Assembly (NCBI GenBank): GCA_910577675.1 | Contig: CAJTOR010000001.1 | Location: 157,515-221,514 of the forward strand | Source: an uncultured Lachnospiraceae bacterium | Lineage (GTDB): Bacteria; Bacillota; Clostridia; Lachnospirales; Lachnospiraceae | Length of the DNA stretch: 64,000 nucleotides | Direction: 5' to 3' | Shown here: piece by piece, positions 46,679 to 56,000 of the stretch | Layout: every line of letters begins with the position of its first letter | Position numbering within the stretch: position 1 is the first letter of the stretch | Translations under genes and position numbers: made by a program | Notes under the pieces: generated by a model | What the model was told of the DNA's origin: nothing | The model's database searches: none | Seen by the model: only the letters and a program-made list of their open reading frames with translations

Positions 46679-47044
46679 TTAGATTTTCCAGTGTATCACG
46701 CGCTCGGTGCTGGTGACCTCGATTTTGGAAATCAGCGTATCCACAACACGCCGTTTGTCATCAAAACTAACCTCGTCCCAATTTTCCAGATAGCCCGATA
46801 TGCTTTCAATCTGAGAACTTGAAACAGAATTAGCAGTGAGGTCAGTCACCAGCTTTAACTGCTTTTGCCGCTCCGTGTCCAATTCTTCAATGCGGTTATT
46901 GGCGTATTGCAACAAGAGAGGGTTTGCCGTCGGCGGCACCGTGAAAAGTACTGCCCCAGCTTTGGGACATTTTGTCCCAAAGGTACACTCAAGTATGTGT
47001 AAAAGTATTGCATTGACAACCGTTCCTAATGTTCTGATTAGCAC
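46679..47044 (-). pseudogene. C-terminal stub of a large serine recombinase
   Basis: The last ~80 codons (46679 to about 46930) look like the end of a large serine recombinase: coiled coil RIEELDTERQKQLKLVTDL, then the typical close WDEVSFDDKRRVVDTLISKI and IHWKI. The catalytic and zinc-ribbon domains are missing. The upstream part of the frame (about 46930-47044) is unrelated sequence containing a perfect palindrome. It is a remnant of an excised or deleted integrative element. Confidence 0.75.
46961..46981. repeat. palindrome, left copy
   Basis: Arms TTTGGGACA and TGTCCCAAA around TTT. The copy at 47873-47893 is the exact reverse complement of this 21-mer, with AAA in the middle. The two lie 0.9 kb apart around two small genes. 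Confidence 0.85.
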
Positions 47045-47068
47045 TTTCTCTCAAATCAGCAGTAAGAC

Positions 47069-47098
47069 TTGCAATTAGCATATTGTTTCGAGTATAAT
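47069..47098 (+). promoter_or_regulatory. promoter for the small-gene pair
   Basis: TTGCAA (47069-47074), 18-bp spacer, perfect TATAAT (47093-47098), about 30 nt upstream of the ATG at 47127. Confidence 0.65.
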
Positions 47099-47126
47099 TT
47101 ATTTAAGCGGACAGAGGGTGAGAAAC

Positions 47127-47449
47127 ATGGACGAGAAATTCAAAGCATTTGAAATGTGGTTTCTAAAGCGAAAAACTATATGGGAACAAGAAGGCATATT
47201 TTTATAGGCAGCAGGATTAAGTGGTGTAGCACACCAACACTGGATAAAAGTATATTCAAAAGCGGACTTGGAAACATAGTCTTATATGAAAGTAACGGAT
47301 ACTATTGTGTCGATTTTGAAGCTGTCAATTATAATCTCAATCTTGAAGAGAATGCTATTTTTTGCAAAGGGGATATTGAGTTTGGGAATGAGTATAACCT
47401 TTTTAGATATGAGCAGGAATTTATAAAGCACATTACTCGTAAAGAATAA
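47127..47449 (+). pseudogene. small immunity-like gene broken by a frameshift
   Basis: ATG 47127 has GAGGGTG upstream and reads MDEKFKAFEMWFLKRKTIWE, then stops at TAG 47205. The +2 frame, open across the same point, continues as FIGSRIKWCSTPTLDKSIFK and on to ITRKE at 47449. The switch falls at a run of five T residues (47199-47203); one extra or two fewer bases would join the halves into a ~107-residue protein. Acidic, with Trp/Cys/Tyr-rich beta segments reminiscent of small immunity proteins, but no family was recognised. It could be a true mutation or a sequencing error. Confidence 0.6.
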
Positions 47450-47459
47450 GGAGGATACA

Positions 47460-47753
47460 ATGCAGAATATATATGTCCCGGATTATCTAAAAAAAACAGT
47501 GATCATGATACAAACTGCATTCCCTGAAAGAGTAAATAAGGAACAATATTTTTCTTTATTGTACCTGCTATATGATTATATGTGCGATGAAAATTTAGCA
47601 ATCGTGATGTCATATATCACTGGAGAGAAAATTGCAACTGTAACAAATGATATTTGGGGTGTAAATCAAAGAACTATTGAAAGTAGTTATCTTTTAGATA
47701 CAAAAAATAGACTACTGAAATCGGGTTTTGCATCATGGGTCAACGATATTTGA
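47460..47753 (+). CDS. small hypothetical protein, second gene of the pair
   Basis: 97 residues; the ATG has AGGAGG 5 nt upstream and lies 10 nt after the broken gene, so both belong to one transcript. The N-terminus reads MQNIYVPDYLKKTVIMIQTA. The protein is mostly helical and acidic (YDYMCDENLAIVMSYITG), with no membrane segment and no recognised domain. Size, strong binding site and pairing with another small acidic gene suggest an orphan immunity or antitoxin-type cassette; this is inference only. Confidence 0.65.
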   Translation: MQNIYVPDYLKKTVIMIQTAFPERVNKEQYFSLLYLLYDYMCDENLAIVMSYITGEKIATVTNDIWGVNQRTIESSYLLDTKNRLLKSGFASWVNDI

Positions 47754-47872
47754 AGATTTCTTTCAGATAAGAGTAAATGTCATCCTATGTTCTAATTTGC
47801 AATCATAAACCACCACGGGCTTTCGCTTGCACGTTTTGGCAAGCAATGCAAGTGTGACCCCAAACCCGGCTC

Positions 47873-47893
47873 TTTGGGACAAAATGTCCCAAA
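47873..47893. repeat. palindrome, right copy
   Basis: Arms TTTGGGACA and TGTCCCAAA around AAA, the exact reverse complement of the left copy at 46961-46981. Downstream lie two more imperfect hairpins (GGAACCG/CGGTTCC and AGCGG/CCGCT, 47906-47972). Confidence 0.85.
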
Positions 47894-48006
47894 GAGGTTG
47901 ACTGCGGAACCGCCGCTGCCGCGCCGGTTCCTTATAGAAAAACAGCGGGCAAAAAAACCGCTATCTTTGATGCGTCAGTTGATTTCACAAACTGGAATTG
48001 TTGACG

Positions 48007-48324
48007 CTAACCACATACCCAACCATCTTTTAACAAATCTTCATCGTAAGGAGAACTAACGGTATGTATCCTTCCTGAATGGATATTATGAATGATACAT
48101 TCTGCCCATTCGCCTTCCTTTATTTCAGAGAATAAGCATTTACCTTTTTTCCACTTCTTTCTATCTCTATACATAGCCGTAATCTCGCGTTGTTCAAAAG
48201 TATGGTCATTCATTGGAATTGCAATAATGTCTCCAATTCTAATTGTTTCTCCTTTTTCGGCGATAATATATACTTGAACTTCATTCTCATCATAAGCGGA
48301 TGTACCCGCCATTTGAAAAATCAT
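48007..48324 (-). CDS. small hypothetical protein
   Basis: 105 residues from ATG 48324, which has GAGGTG 6 nt upstream (a GTG three codons earlier overlaps the site). Beta-rich, with a segment like an OB/translation-factor barrel (EKGETIRIGDIIAIPMNDHT) and two Trp residues; there is no membrane helix. The family is not recognised. It lies alone between the palindrome-bounded segment and the transposase pseudogene in AT-rich DNA. Confidence 0.55.
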   Translation of the reverse strand: MIFQMAGTSAYDENEVQVYIIAEKGETIRIGDIIAIPMNDHTFEQREITAMYRDRKKWKKGKCLFSEIKEGEWAECIIHNIHSGRIHTVSSPYDEDLLKDGWVCG

Positions 48325-48425
48325 TATATGCACCTCAACTTGCTATGCTTTTATAATTATTATCGAGTACATGATTGGTATAAACATTCAATTACCAAAA
48401 CACATAAATAAATTTATTTTACTAA

Positions 48426-49176
48426 TTATATTGACTGTTTCACCTTCATTTCAAGTTCTCTTAATTCTTCAAAGGACAATGATGGAACACATTCCGCAAT
48501 ATCTTCAAATGAGAATTTTTCCATTTTTAACATTCTTTTTGCTGTTTCCCTTGCTACTTTCTTTGCTGCCTTCTCCGCTGCTTCACGTTGCTTTCCCTTA
48601 ATATGCATTTTCATTATCTGCTCTTCATCAAACAAACTCATCATAATGGACACAACCTCCTTCTCTTTGTCAAGCAAATATTCCCTCAAAACATTCCGAT
48701 CCTTGCATATGCGGATTGTTTCTGTTACTGCCTCCCTTGTCATTCCATGCCGCTTTGTCTGCTCATTAAAAACTTTACAGGAAATAATATACTGGTTAAT
48801 AATATCATCTGTATTGCTTTCATAAATGACTTTTGCTTTGATCCCAATATCGATATCCACACCCCTAAAAAATTCTTTTGACAAAGATATTCTATCCGGT
48901 TTCCGCCCTCTATTCCCTGTAAAGATCACATAAAGTTCCGGTTTTGGCATTTCTACTTTTTTGCTGGTACAGGTTATCAGTCAACACATTTGTAATTGTT
49001 ACATTCGTGAGAGAATCCTCCGTTGCTGCGGTATCCTCTGGATGGAGTGTTCTGTACAGCTTTAGCAGATAACTTTTATTTCTAAAAAGATCAACAAATA
49101 CACTGTCTTTTGCTTTGCGTTTTGCTATCTGCTACGGCACACTGACTTTCTGTATCTGCTCTTCCTCGTCTGACAT
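48426..49176 (-). pseudogene. Rpn/PD-(D/E)XK-type transposase pseudogene with deleted catalytic core
   Basis: The intact C-terminal part (48426-48950) reads PKPELYVIFTGNRGRKPDRI, CKVFNEQTKRHGMTREAVTE and a Lys/Ala-rich helical tail, typical of recombination-promoting nuclease/transposase proteins. The N-terminal part is recoverable upstream from ATG 49176: MSDEEEQIQKVSVP, an in-frame TAG at 49134-49132, then QIAKRKAKDSVFVDLFRNKS through NVTITNVLTDNLY. The nuclease core (about 50 residues expected between NLY and VEMPKPEL) is missing, and the frame changes at that junction near 48955. Confidence 0.75.
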
Positions 49177-49443
49177 CTCATCACCCCCCCAGTTTCCAAA
49201 ACCAGTATTAAATACAGTATAACCCCCTCACCACACTTTCATTATACAAAAGATTAATCGCCTTTGCAACTAAATTCACATTAAATTCTCTCTTCCTGCT
49301 AGGATACAACATAATTACTTGTTCCAAACATTTTATGGAAACAAGATGTAATGTACTAAAAAGACTATTCAAATATAATATTACAGTCACACATAAATCA
49401 ATGTCTGGAAAATCACCATGGGTTCACACCTCTGTCAACAGAT

Positions 49444-50388
49444 TTACCGCTCTGCCCTGCATGGATTATTAATAAAATCCGCATAGGCAAAGCGAATCCC
49501 GTCCTCAAGTTCTGTTTTGTAAGTCCACCCAAGTGCCTTGGCCTTACTTACATCAAGCAGTTTGCGGGGAGTTCCGTTCGGCTTCGCGGTATCCCACAGG
49601 ATTTTTCCCTGATAGCCTACCACCTTTGCCACAAGCGCTGTCAGCTCCTTTATGCTTACTTCCATGCCAGTCCCCGCATTCACCGTTTCATTGCCCGAAT
49701 AATGGTTCATCAGGAACACACAGAATTCTGCAAGGTCATCCACATACAAAAACTCCCTCATAGGACTGCCATCCCCCCAGCACACCACCTCTTCTTTCCC
49801 CTCCACTTTCGCCTCGTGGAAGCGGCGGATCAGGGCGGGAAGTACATGGCTGTGCTCCGGGTGATAATTGTCATTTGGACCATAAAGGTTGGTTGGCATT
49901 ACTGATATGTAGTCCGTGCCATACTGTCGGTTAAGGAATTCACAGTATTTCAGCCCGCTGATCTTTGCCAACGCATACGCCTCGTTTGTCTTTTCCAACT
50001 CCGAGGTAAGCAGACAGCTCTCTTGCATCGGCTGTTTCGCCATCCTCGGGTAAATGCAGGAGGAACCCAGAAATTCCAATTTTTTACAGCCATTCTGCCA
50101 CGCCGCATGGATAACGTTCATCTCCAAGAGCATATTATCATACATAAAATCTGCCAGTGCCTTCTGATTTGCAAGGATACCGCCCACCTTTGCCGCCGCA
50201 AGAAAAACATAGTCCGGCTTTTCCTTGGCAAAAAATTCTTCCACATCGCCCTGGCGCTTTAAATCAAGCTCGCCATGCGTTTTCAGAACCAGATTTTCAT
50301 ATCCGTTTCGAGTCAGTTCCCTCACAATCGCAGATCCCACCATACCGCAATGTCCCGCCACATAAATTTTTGCTTCTTTCTCCATCAT
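49444..50388 (-). CDS. fcl: GDP-L-fucose synthase
   Basis: NADPH-dependent epimerase-reductase that converts GDP-4-keto-6-deoxymannose to GDP-L-fucose. 314 residues from ATG 50388 (GGGAG upstream). Short-chain dehydrogenase fold: cofactor loop [26 protein letters not shown] with the catalytic Ser, [12 protein letters not shown] (YxxxK), [19 protein letters not shown] and [17 protein letters not shown]. No gmd (the enzyme that supplies the substrate) is in the window. It suggests fucosylated surface polysaccharide. Confidence 0.93.
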   Translation of the reverse strand: MMEKEAKIYVAGHCGMVGSAIVRELTRNGYENLVLKTHGELDLKRQGDVEEFFAKEKPDYVFLAAAKVGGILANQKALADFMYDNMLLEMNVIHAAWQNGCKKLEFLGSSCIYPRMAKQPMQESCLLTSELEKTNEAYALAKISGLKYCEFLNRQYGTDYISVMPTNLYGPNDNYHPEHSHVLPALIRRFHEAKVEGKEEVVCWGDGSPMREFLYVDDLAEFCVFLMNHYSGNETVNAGTGMEVSIKELTALVAKVVGYQGKILWDTAKPNGTPRKLLDVSKAKALGWTYKTELEDGIRFAYADFINNPCRAER

Positions 50389-50449
50389 ACTTTTTCTCCC
50401 TTCCGTGCCAGAGGTTCTTTTCCATTTTTCCAATTTGTTAAACAGGAAC

Positions 50450-50493
50450 GTTAAAAATTTGACTGAAAATCAATTTTTCTTTCAAATTTTAAC
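50450..50493. promoter_or_regulatory. AT-rich inverted repeat, candidate operator
   Basis: GTTAAAAATTTGA (50450-50462) and TCAAATTTTAAC (50482-50493) are an inverted repeat differing by one base, just downstream of the fcl promoter start site and upstream of the divergent XRE gene. Confidence 0.45.
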
Positions 50494-50505
50494 TTTCAAT
50501 CAAGT

Positions 50506-50534
50506 ATTTTATTCTATTTTTAACTTTGTGTCAA
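50506..50534 (-). promoter_or_regulatory. sigma-A promoter for fcl
   Basis: Minus-strand TTGACA (50534-50529), 17-bp spacer, TAAAAT (50511-50506), about 120 nt before the fcl start; the inverted repeat lies between. Confidence 0.7.
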
Positions 50535-50640
50535 GTTATTCAGGATAAAATTCAACCATAGTTCATATCCTGCACTTGTCAGGGAAGTTCCCTGCAACCA
50601 GCAGACTCCCATCCTGAATTTTTGAAAGGAAATACAACGA

Positions 50641-51009
50641 ATGTATACGGATTTTGGGGAAAATTTAAAGAAACTCAGAAAATCAATGCACCTAACCCAG
50701 GAACAGCTTGGCGGAAAGTGCGGTATCAGCGCGGCGGCAGTCAGCAAATACGAGAGCGGCGCAGTAAAGCCCTCCCTCGAAGTAGCAACCGATATCGCGC
50801 ACTATTTAAACGTATCGCTCGACACCCTTTTTGGCACACTGGAAAAAAACACCATCCCGACCCAGGGACTGACGGAGGAGCAGCTTAGAATTGTCACGCA
50901 GCTTGTGGAACTGTTTTGCAGGCAGAATGCCAGCCGCTTCCCGGCTTTCACCGCACAACAGTACGAACTGATCGGGCGGATTGTCGTGGAATTCTCAAGG
51001 AAACGGTAA
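50641..51009 (+). CDS. XRE-family transcriptional regulator
   Basis: 122 residues. N-terminal Cro/C1-type helix-turn-helix: FGENLKKLRKSMHLTQEQLG, GISAAAVSKYESGAVKPSLE and ATDIAHYLNVSLDTLFG. The C-terminal ~50 residues (LTEEQLRIVTQLVELFCRQN) are probably a dimerisation helix pair. AAGGAAA precedes the ATG. Divergent from fcl with an inverted repeat between them, so autoregulation or control of fcl is possible. Followed by a strong terminator. Confidence 0.88.
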   Translation: MYTDFGENLKKLRKSMHLTQEQLGGKCGISAAAVSKYESGAVKPSLEVATDIAHYLNVSLDTLFGTLEKNTIPTQGLTEEQLRIVTQLVELFCRQNASRFPAFTAQQYELIGRIVVEFSRKR

Positions 51010-51010
51010 C

Positions 51011-51049
51011 CAAAAAACAGCCATAGCTTTTGCTGTGGCTGTTTTTTGG
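51011..51049. terminator. terminator after the XRE gene (probably bidirectional)
   Basis: Stem ACAGCCATAGC / GCTGTGGCTGT with a TTTT loop and one G-U pair, flanked by A6 on the left and T6 on the right, so it can stop transcripts from both sides, including the Asn/Ser-rich gene. Confidence 0.85.
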
Positions 51050-51063
51050 TTAAGACCTGTTTC

Positions 51064-51228
51064 TTACTCGTTCTCGTAGCTGTTAGAAGTTTTGTTGCTG
51101 GTCTTGTTGCCGGTCTTGTTGTTAGTCTTGTTCTGGGACTCCGAATTCCTTGTGGAATTGTTGCAGTTTGTGCTCTTGTTCTGGGAGCTGTTCTGGCTCT
51201 GGTTCTTGCTGTTATTCTCTGTACTCAT
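51064..51228 (-). CDS. 54-residue Asn/Ser/Lys-rich protein, possibly spore-associated
   Basis: ATG 51228 has GGAGG 5 nt upstream; the frame extends to 51318 without another site. The product begins MSTENNSKNQSQNSSQNKST and stays rich in Asn, Ser, Thr and Lys (NKTGNKTSNKTSNS) to the end, with one Cys and no hydrophobic core. It is therefore probably disordered. The promoter in front resembles the forespore sigma-G class, and the composition recalls small acid-soluble or coat-like proteins. Function is inferred only from this; no family was recognised. The antisense Leu/Val-rich frames are shadows. Confidence 0.65.
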   Translation of the reverse strand: MSTENNSKNQSQNSSQNKSTNCNNSTRNSESQNKTNNKTGNKTSNKTSNSYENE

Positions 51229-51278
51229 AATGTCCTCCATTCTGCGCTTTCTGCGCACTCGATATTTGGTACATCGCT

Positions 51279-51307
51279 TATTATGGCTGTTCTTTTTAAA
51301 ACTATAC
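51279..51307 (-). promoter_or_regulatory. sigma-G-like promoter for the Asn/Ser-rich gene
   Basis: Minus-strand GTATA (51307-51303), 17-bp spacer, CATAATA (51285-51279). These fit the forespore sigma-G pattern GHATR / CATNHTA; the B. subtilis spacing is usually 17-18 bp. The start codon is ~50 nt downstream. Confidence 0.45.
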
Positions 51308-51324
51308 GGGGTTTTCAAATTTTA

Positions 51325-51353
51325 TTGTGATTTTTTTTTGCATCTGGTACAAT
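51325..51353 (+). promoter_or_regulatory. promoter for the ABC-F gene
   Basis: TTGTGA (51325-51330), 17-bp T-rich spacer, TACAAT (51348-51353), about 45 nt upstream of the start codon. Confidence 0.55.
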
Positions 51354-51396
51354 GGGGATATGGTTCGTTTATGGAACCTGGAAAGGAATTATAAAA

Positions 51397-52953
51397 ATGA
51401 GCATATTGAATGTAGAACATTTAAGCCACGGCTTCGGCGACCGCACAATCTTTTCGGATGTTTCATTCCGCCTGCTAAAGGGGGAACATATCGGGTTGGT
51501 GGGGGCAAACGGCGAGGGCAAATCCACTTTTATGAATATTGTAACAGGAAAGCTCCTCCCGGATGAGGGCACGGTGGAATGGGCAAAAAATGTCCATGCC
51601 GGCTATCTTGACCAGCATGCTGTACTTAAAAAAGGCATGACCATCCGCGATGTCCTCTCCTCCGCTTTCGCTGCGCTCTACGACCTGGAGAGCCGCATGA
51701 ACGATCTGTGCGAAAAAATGGGCGGGGCGGATGAGGACTCCCTCGCCCGGATGATGGAAGATTTTTCTGAAATCCAGGAACGTCTTGAAACACATGATTT
51801 TTACAATATTGACAGCAAAATAGACGAGGTTGCCCGCGCACTCGGCATTATTGACCTCGGGCTTGACTGTGATGTCACAAAACTTTCTGGCGGACAGCGC
51901 ACCAGGGTACTGCTCGCAAAACTTCTGCTTGAAAAGCCCGATATCCTGCTGCTCGATGAGCCGACCAATTATCTTGACGCGGAACATATCGAGTGGTTAA
52001 AGCGCTACCTAAACGATTACGAAAATGCATTTATCCTTATCTCGCACGATATTCCGTTTATCAACAGCGTTGTAAACCTGATCTACCATATGGAAAATGG
52101 GGAATTAAACCGCTATGTTGGCGACTACAACAAATTTCTTGAACTTTACGAAATCAAAAAGAGCCAGCTTAATGCAGCTTACAAGCGCCAACAGCAGGAA
52201 ATAAATGAACTTAAAGATTTTGTGGCGCGCAACAAGGCCCGTGTGGCAACCAGGAATATGGCAATGTCGCGCCAGAAAAAACTCGATAAAATGGAAGTGA
52301 TCGAACTGGCAAAAGAAAAGCCCAAGCCGGAATTTAATTTCAGGGAGGCGCGCGCGGCAGGACGCTATCTTTTTACGGCAGAACATCTTGTGGTCGGCTA
52401 TGAGGAACCTCTCTCGAAGCCCCTGACCTTTAAGATGGAACGCGGGGAAAAACTTGTGTTAACCGGCGCGAACGGTATCGGGAAGACCACCCTGCTAAAG
52501 AGTATCCTCGGGATTATCCCCCCGGTTTCAGGGCGCGTCACACTGGGGGACTACCTCTACAGCGGATATTTTGAACAGGAGATGACGAGGGCAAAAAACA
52601 ATACCTGCATCGAGGAACTCTGGTGCGAATTCCCTTCCTGGACACAGTACGAGGTGCGCTCCGCCCTCGCAAAATGCGGTCTGACCACAAAACACATCGA
52701 GAGCCAGGTCCGCGTGCTTTCCGGCGGGGAACAAGCCAAAGTACGGCTGTGCAAACTAATCAACAAAGAAACTAATTTTCTGCTGCTCGACGAGCCGACC
52801 AACCATCTTGATGTGGATGCAAAGGACGAGCTGAAACGCGCGCTCACCTCCTATGGCGGCAGCATCCTGTTAATCTGCCACGAACCGGATTTCTATGAAG
52901 GCTTTGCGACACGCATAATGGATGGGGGGAATTGGGCGTTGAAATTGTCGTAG
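51397..52953 (+). CDS. ABC-F family ATP-binding protein (YkpA/YbiT type)
   Basis: Cytosolic twin-ATPase that acts on ribosomes, not a transporter. 518 residues from ATG 51397 (AAGGA upstream). First cassette: Walker A GLVGANGEGKSTFMN, signature LSGGQRTRVLLAKLLL, Walker B ILLLDEPTNYLD. Linker (about 245-320) is helical and basic (KRQQQEINELKDFVARNKAR). Second cassette: LTGANGIGKTTLLKSILG, LSGGEQAKVRLCKL, FLLLDEPTNHLD. Closest by length and linker to YkpA/YbiT-type translation factors; it does not obviously carry the long linker of antibiotic-resistance ABC-F proteins. The TN(Y/H)LD motifs are typical. Confidence 0.92.
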   Translation: MSILNVEHLSHGFGDRTIFSDVSFRLLKGEHIGLVGANGEGKSTFMNIVTGKLLPDEGTVEWAKNVHAGYLDQHAVLKKGMTIRDVLSSAFAALYDLESRMNDLCEKMGGADEDSLARMMEDFSEIQERLETHDFYNIDSKIDEVARALGIIDLGLDCDVTKLSGGQRTRVLLAKLLLEKPDILLLDEPTNYLDAEHIEWLKRYLNDYENAFILISHDIPFINSVVNLIYHMENGELNRYVGDYNKFLELYEIKKSQLNAAYKRQQQEINELKDFVARNKARVATRNMAMSRQKKLDKMEVIELAKEKPKPEFNFREARAAGRYLFTAEHLVVGYEEPLSKPLTFKMERGEKLVLTGANGIGKTTLLKSILGIIPPVSGRVTLGDYLYSGYFEQEMTRAKNNTCIEELWCEFPSWTQYEVRSALAKCGLTTKHIESQVRVLSGGEQAKVRLCKLINKETNFLLLDEPTNHLDVDAKDELKRALTSYGGSILLICHEPDFYEGFATRIMDGGNWALKLS

Positions 52954-52995
52954 GGAAGGGACTGTCAAAAAGGTTTTAGGCGTTGTCCCAACAGA

Positions 52996-53054
52996 CTTCC
53001 GGCGGACACAGCGGGAAGATTTGCGAATTGGTCAGAAAGCATCTGACCAATTCG
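52996..53054. repeat. free-standing copy of a 59-bp DUF1016-gene segment with palindrome
   Basis: 55 of 59 positions match 56873-56931 inside the DUF1016 gene. It contains the perfect 14-bp inverted repeat GCGAATTGGTCAGA / TCTGACCAATTCGC. Read on the minus strand it still encodes ERIGQMLSDQFANLPAVSAG without surrounding gene sequence. Confidence 0.85.
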
Positions 53055-53076
53055 CTCAGAATAATTTTTCTGTCTG
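53048..53076. repeat. direct repeat at the left end of the defence island
   Basis: 26 of 29 positions match 63828-63856 in the same orientation, with a shared core CTCAGAATAATTTTT. It lies 17 nt past the res stop. Confidence 0.7.
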
Positions 53077-53092
53077 TAAAGTAGCAAAACTA

Positions 53093-56000
53093 TTAGCGCA
53101 TGACCTTTGTAAGCAACGATTTATAGCTGTCTACCACATCGTACACTATATTGTCGCCTGAGATCGCTTTAAAATGCTCCTTTGCGCAGTGGATTTTTGA
53201 TTGCTCAATTGTCCGCCACTGCATGGAACGCATGGAGCCTTTCGTTTCCGCAACAAAATAAATATGCTTAACACTTCCCTTATAAAAAGCAATAGCCCAG
53301 TCCGGATTATAATGACCGACCGGTGTTGCAATATAAAAACCATCCGGCAGTTTAACATAGACTGCCACATTTGTATTTACATCAAGTTCGGCAGCAAAAT
53401 CCTGCTCTCTGGTCGAGTCATAAACAATATGGTCATACAGGTGCTTTTTCGCTTTCATCGCGTTTATGCCAAGCCTGCCTTTGATCGTCGGGTCAGTAAA
53501 GATATCTGTACCATAGTGGTCATCCAGAACATCGTAGGTAATATGCTCAATCACCGCTGTGGCTTTTTCATCGTTAATCAGGGCGGCTGCCTTTACAATA
53601 AATTCTTCCGGGTTATCCCTGAACTGGTTGAATATGGATGGCTGAATACCCTTCAGAATCGCAACAAGCGCTTTGCGGGTCAGCCCTGTTTCATCTACCA
53701 GCTTTCCAATCAGGTCATACTTTACATTGGAATTTGCCGCCATAGTCACACCATAGCTGGCAAATTCTTCTTTCACAAAGGATGTGCCGGACAGCAGTTC
53801 TTCTTTGGATTTGATTGTATCCATGATACCGGTTTCGACCTGGAAATGAATTTTAGAAACACGCAGTTTGCTGTCCAGGGAGGTGATCGATTTTTGAATC
53901 AGCTCCTCGGTGTCAAAATCTACCACATAGACAGATTTGGCATTGATCCTTGACCACAGTGCCTCGAATTCCGGCATAGCCAGCTTATCCTCATCCACTA
54001 ACAGTTCCACATTGTTGCTGCGGGCATTCTCCGGCTGCACACTGCGGGCATCATAAATAGAATCTATGATATCAAGCACAGAAGCAACAGAATCGGCAAC
54101 TTCTTTTGCAACCTTAATTTCTCCGTTTGCCTTATCCTCATAATACTTATCGGTCAGTGCGCCTTTACTGTCGATATAACCTTTAACGATCATGTCATGA
54201 TGAATGGAGGAAGCCATATCCTGGTCAATGACCTGTTCATTACCCTGCTCATCTTTGATAACCTTGCCGGCAAAAAGTTCCACTTTGACAGCACGGGGAC
54301 GGTCAGCGACAGCTTCGGCCATTTCTGTTTGAAGACCTTTGGCAAAAGAGTCATAGCTCTCGCTGGCAATAACGGTTAGGATATTGATATTATGCACATC
54401 GTTGCCAAGGACATTGGTATCCATTCGCTCGCCGTTCTGGTTGACACATAGGCGCAAGCCGCGCCCGACTTCCTGACGCTTACGGAGCACGCTTTCGCTC
54501 TGCTTCAAAGTGCATATCTGGAACACATTCGGGTTGTCCCAGCCTTCCCGCAGGGCGGAATGGGAAAAGAGAAACCGCACAGGAGAACGGGCTGGGTCGC
54601 GATCCAGCAACAATTCCTTGTTCTTCATAATCAACTCATAGGCACTTACATCATCGGAAGTCGTTTCTTTGCGGCTCACCTTAGAGTTTATCATTTTACC
54701 CTTTCCATCCACAGAGAAGTATCCGGCATGTGTCCTTGCCGCAGAAATGGACTGCAAATATTTGATATACTCATCTTCACCAATGACAAGTTGCATGCTG
54801 CTTATAACATCTTCATATTCTTCCTCAAACATAGCGGCATATTTTCCATTGACCGGTTGGCCTGCCGCGTCATATTCGCGGTAGTTTGCCACTTCGTCAA
54901 TAAAAAACAGGGAGAGAACCTTGATGCCTTTGTAAAATAACTGGCGCTCCCTCTCAATATGGGAGAGAATTGTTTCCCGTATTTGAATGCGGCGCAGCTG
55001 ATCCTCATCCACCGCACCAATCACATCTCCGGCAAAAATCTTGATACCATTCAAAAACTCCACGGAATCATCGCGACCGTCAATTTGTTTGACCACAAAA
55101 CCATTTCGGTATTCCTCCAGACCGCCGGAATAATCGTAAAGGTTATCACCAATCTTGACAATTCGGCTCTTTTTCTTCGGCGCACCGTTTGCCATCTTTA
55201 CCTCGAACTGCAAGGTGGCAGTTGGGTCACTTTTAGAAAGATTAATGCTCTCCAGATAGATAAAACTGTCCGTGGCTGTACTGCCCGATTCGGTGATACC
55301 TTTCACAGCAATTTTTTTGACCAGTCGTCGGTTGTAAGCCTCCATAGCGTCCAGCCGGAAGACCATATTGTAGACGCTGTCACTTTTATGGGTGGCAGAA
55401 TAGCGCAGGGTTAGCAGCGGATGAAACTCCTTCAACCGTTCTTTCGTCTGCTTGCCCTCAACTGACTGTGGCTCGTCAATAATTAAAATCGGGTTGGTTT
55501 TCGCTATAATGTCGATGGGACGGCGGGAGCGAAACTCATCCAGTTTCATGTAAATCCTGCGGGCATCCTTGCCTTTCGCGTTGAATGCCTGAGAATTGAT
55601 AATCATAACATTGATAGAACTGTCCGATGCAAAACGGTCAATTTCCGTCAACTGGGCGGAATTGTAAATAAAGAAGCGTATCTTTTTCCCGTATTCCTCA
55701 GCAAAATGTTCCTGAGTCATTTCAAAGGATTTATACACGCCCTCCCGGATTGCCACACTGGGAACGATCACAATAAACTTGCTCCAGCCGTAGTGTTTGT
55801 TCAGCTCAAACATGGTCTTGATATAGGTGTAAGTTTTGCCAACGCCAGTTTCCATCTCAACGGTAAGGTTATAGCCATTCTCCCTGCCTTCCAGTTTTTC
55901 CGATGGCTTGATCTGATTGGTACGCTGAACCTTGTTTAACTGCTCCAGAATCTGTCGGTCAGAAAGCTCCGGAACAATTTTCTGGTTGCCGAATCCTGTG

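Noticed and set aside
47874-48059. 61-codon rightward frame starting in the palindrome
   Set aside because: Its start lies within the hairpin, no binding site is present, and no recognisable domain was seen; more likely debris.
49208-49390. 60-codon leftward frame between the transposase pseudogene and fcl
   Set aside because: AT-rich, no ribosome binding site, no motif; treated as non-coding.
51046-51394. Rightward Leu/Val-rich frames resembling membrane proteins
   Set aside because: They are the complement of the Asn/Ser-rich gene, whose codons AAC/AAT/AGC read as Val/Leu on the other strand; they have no binding site.
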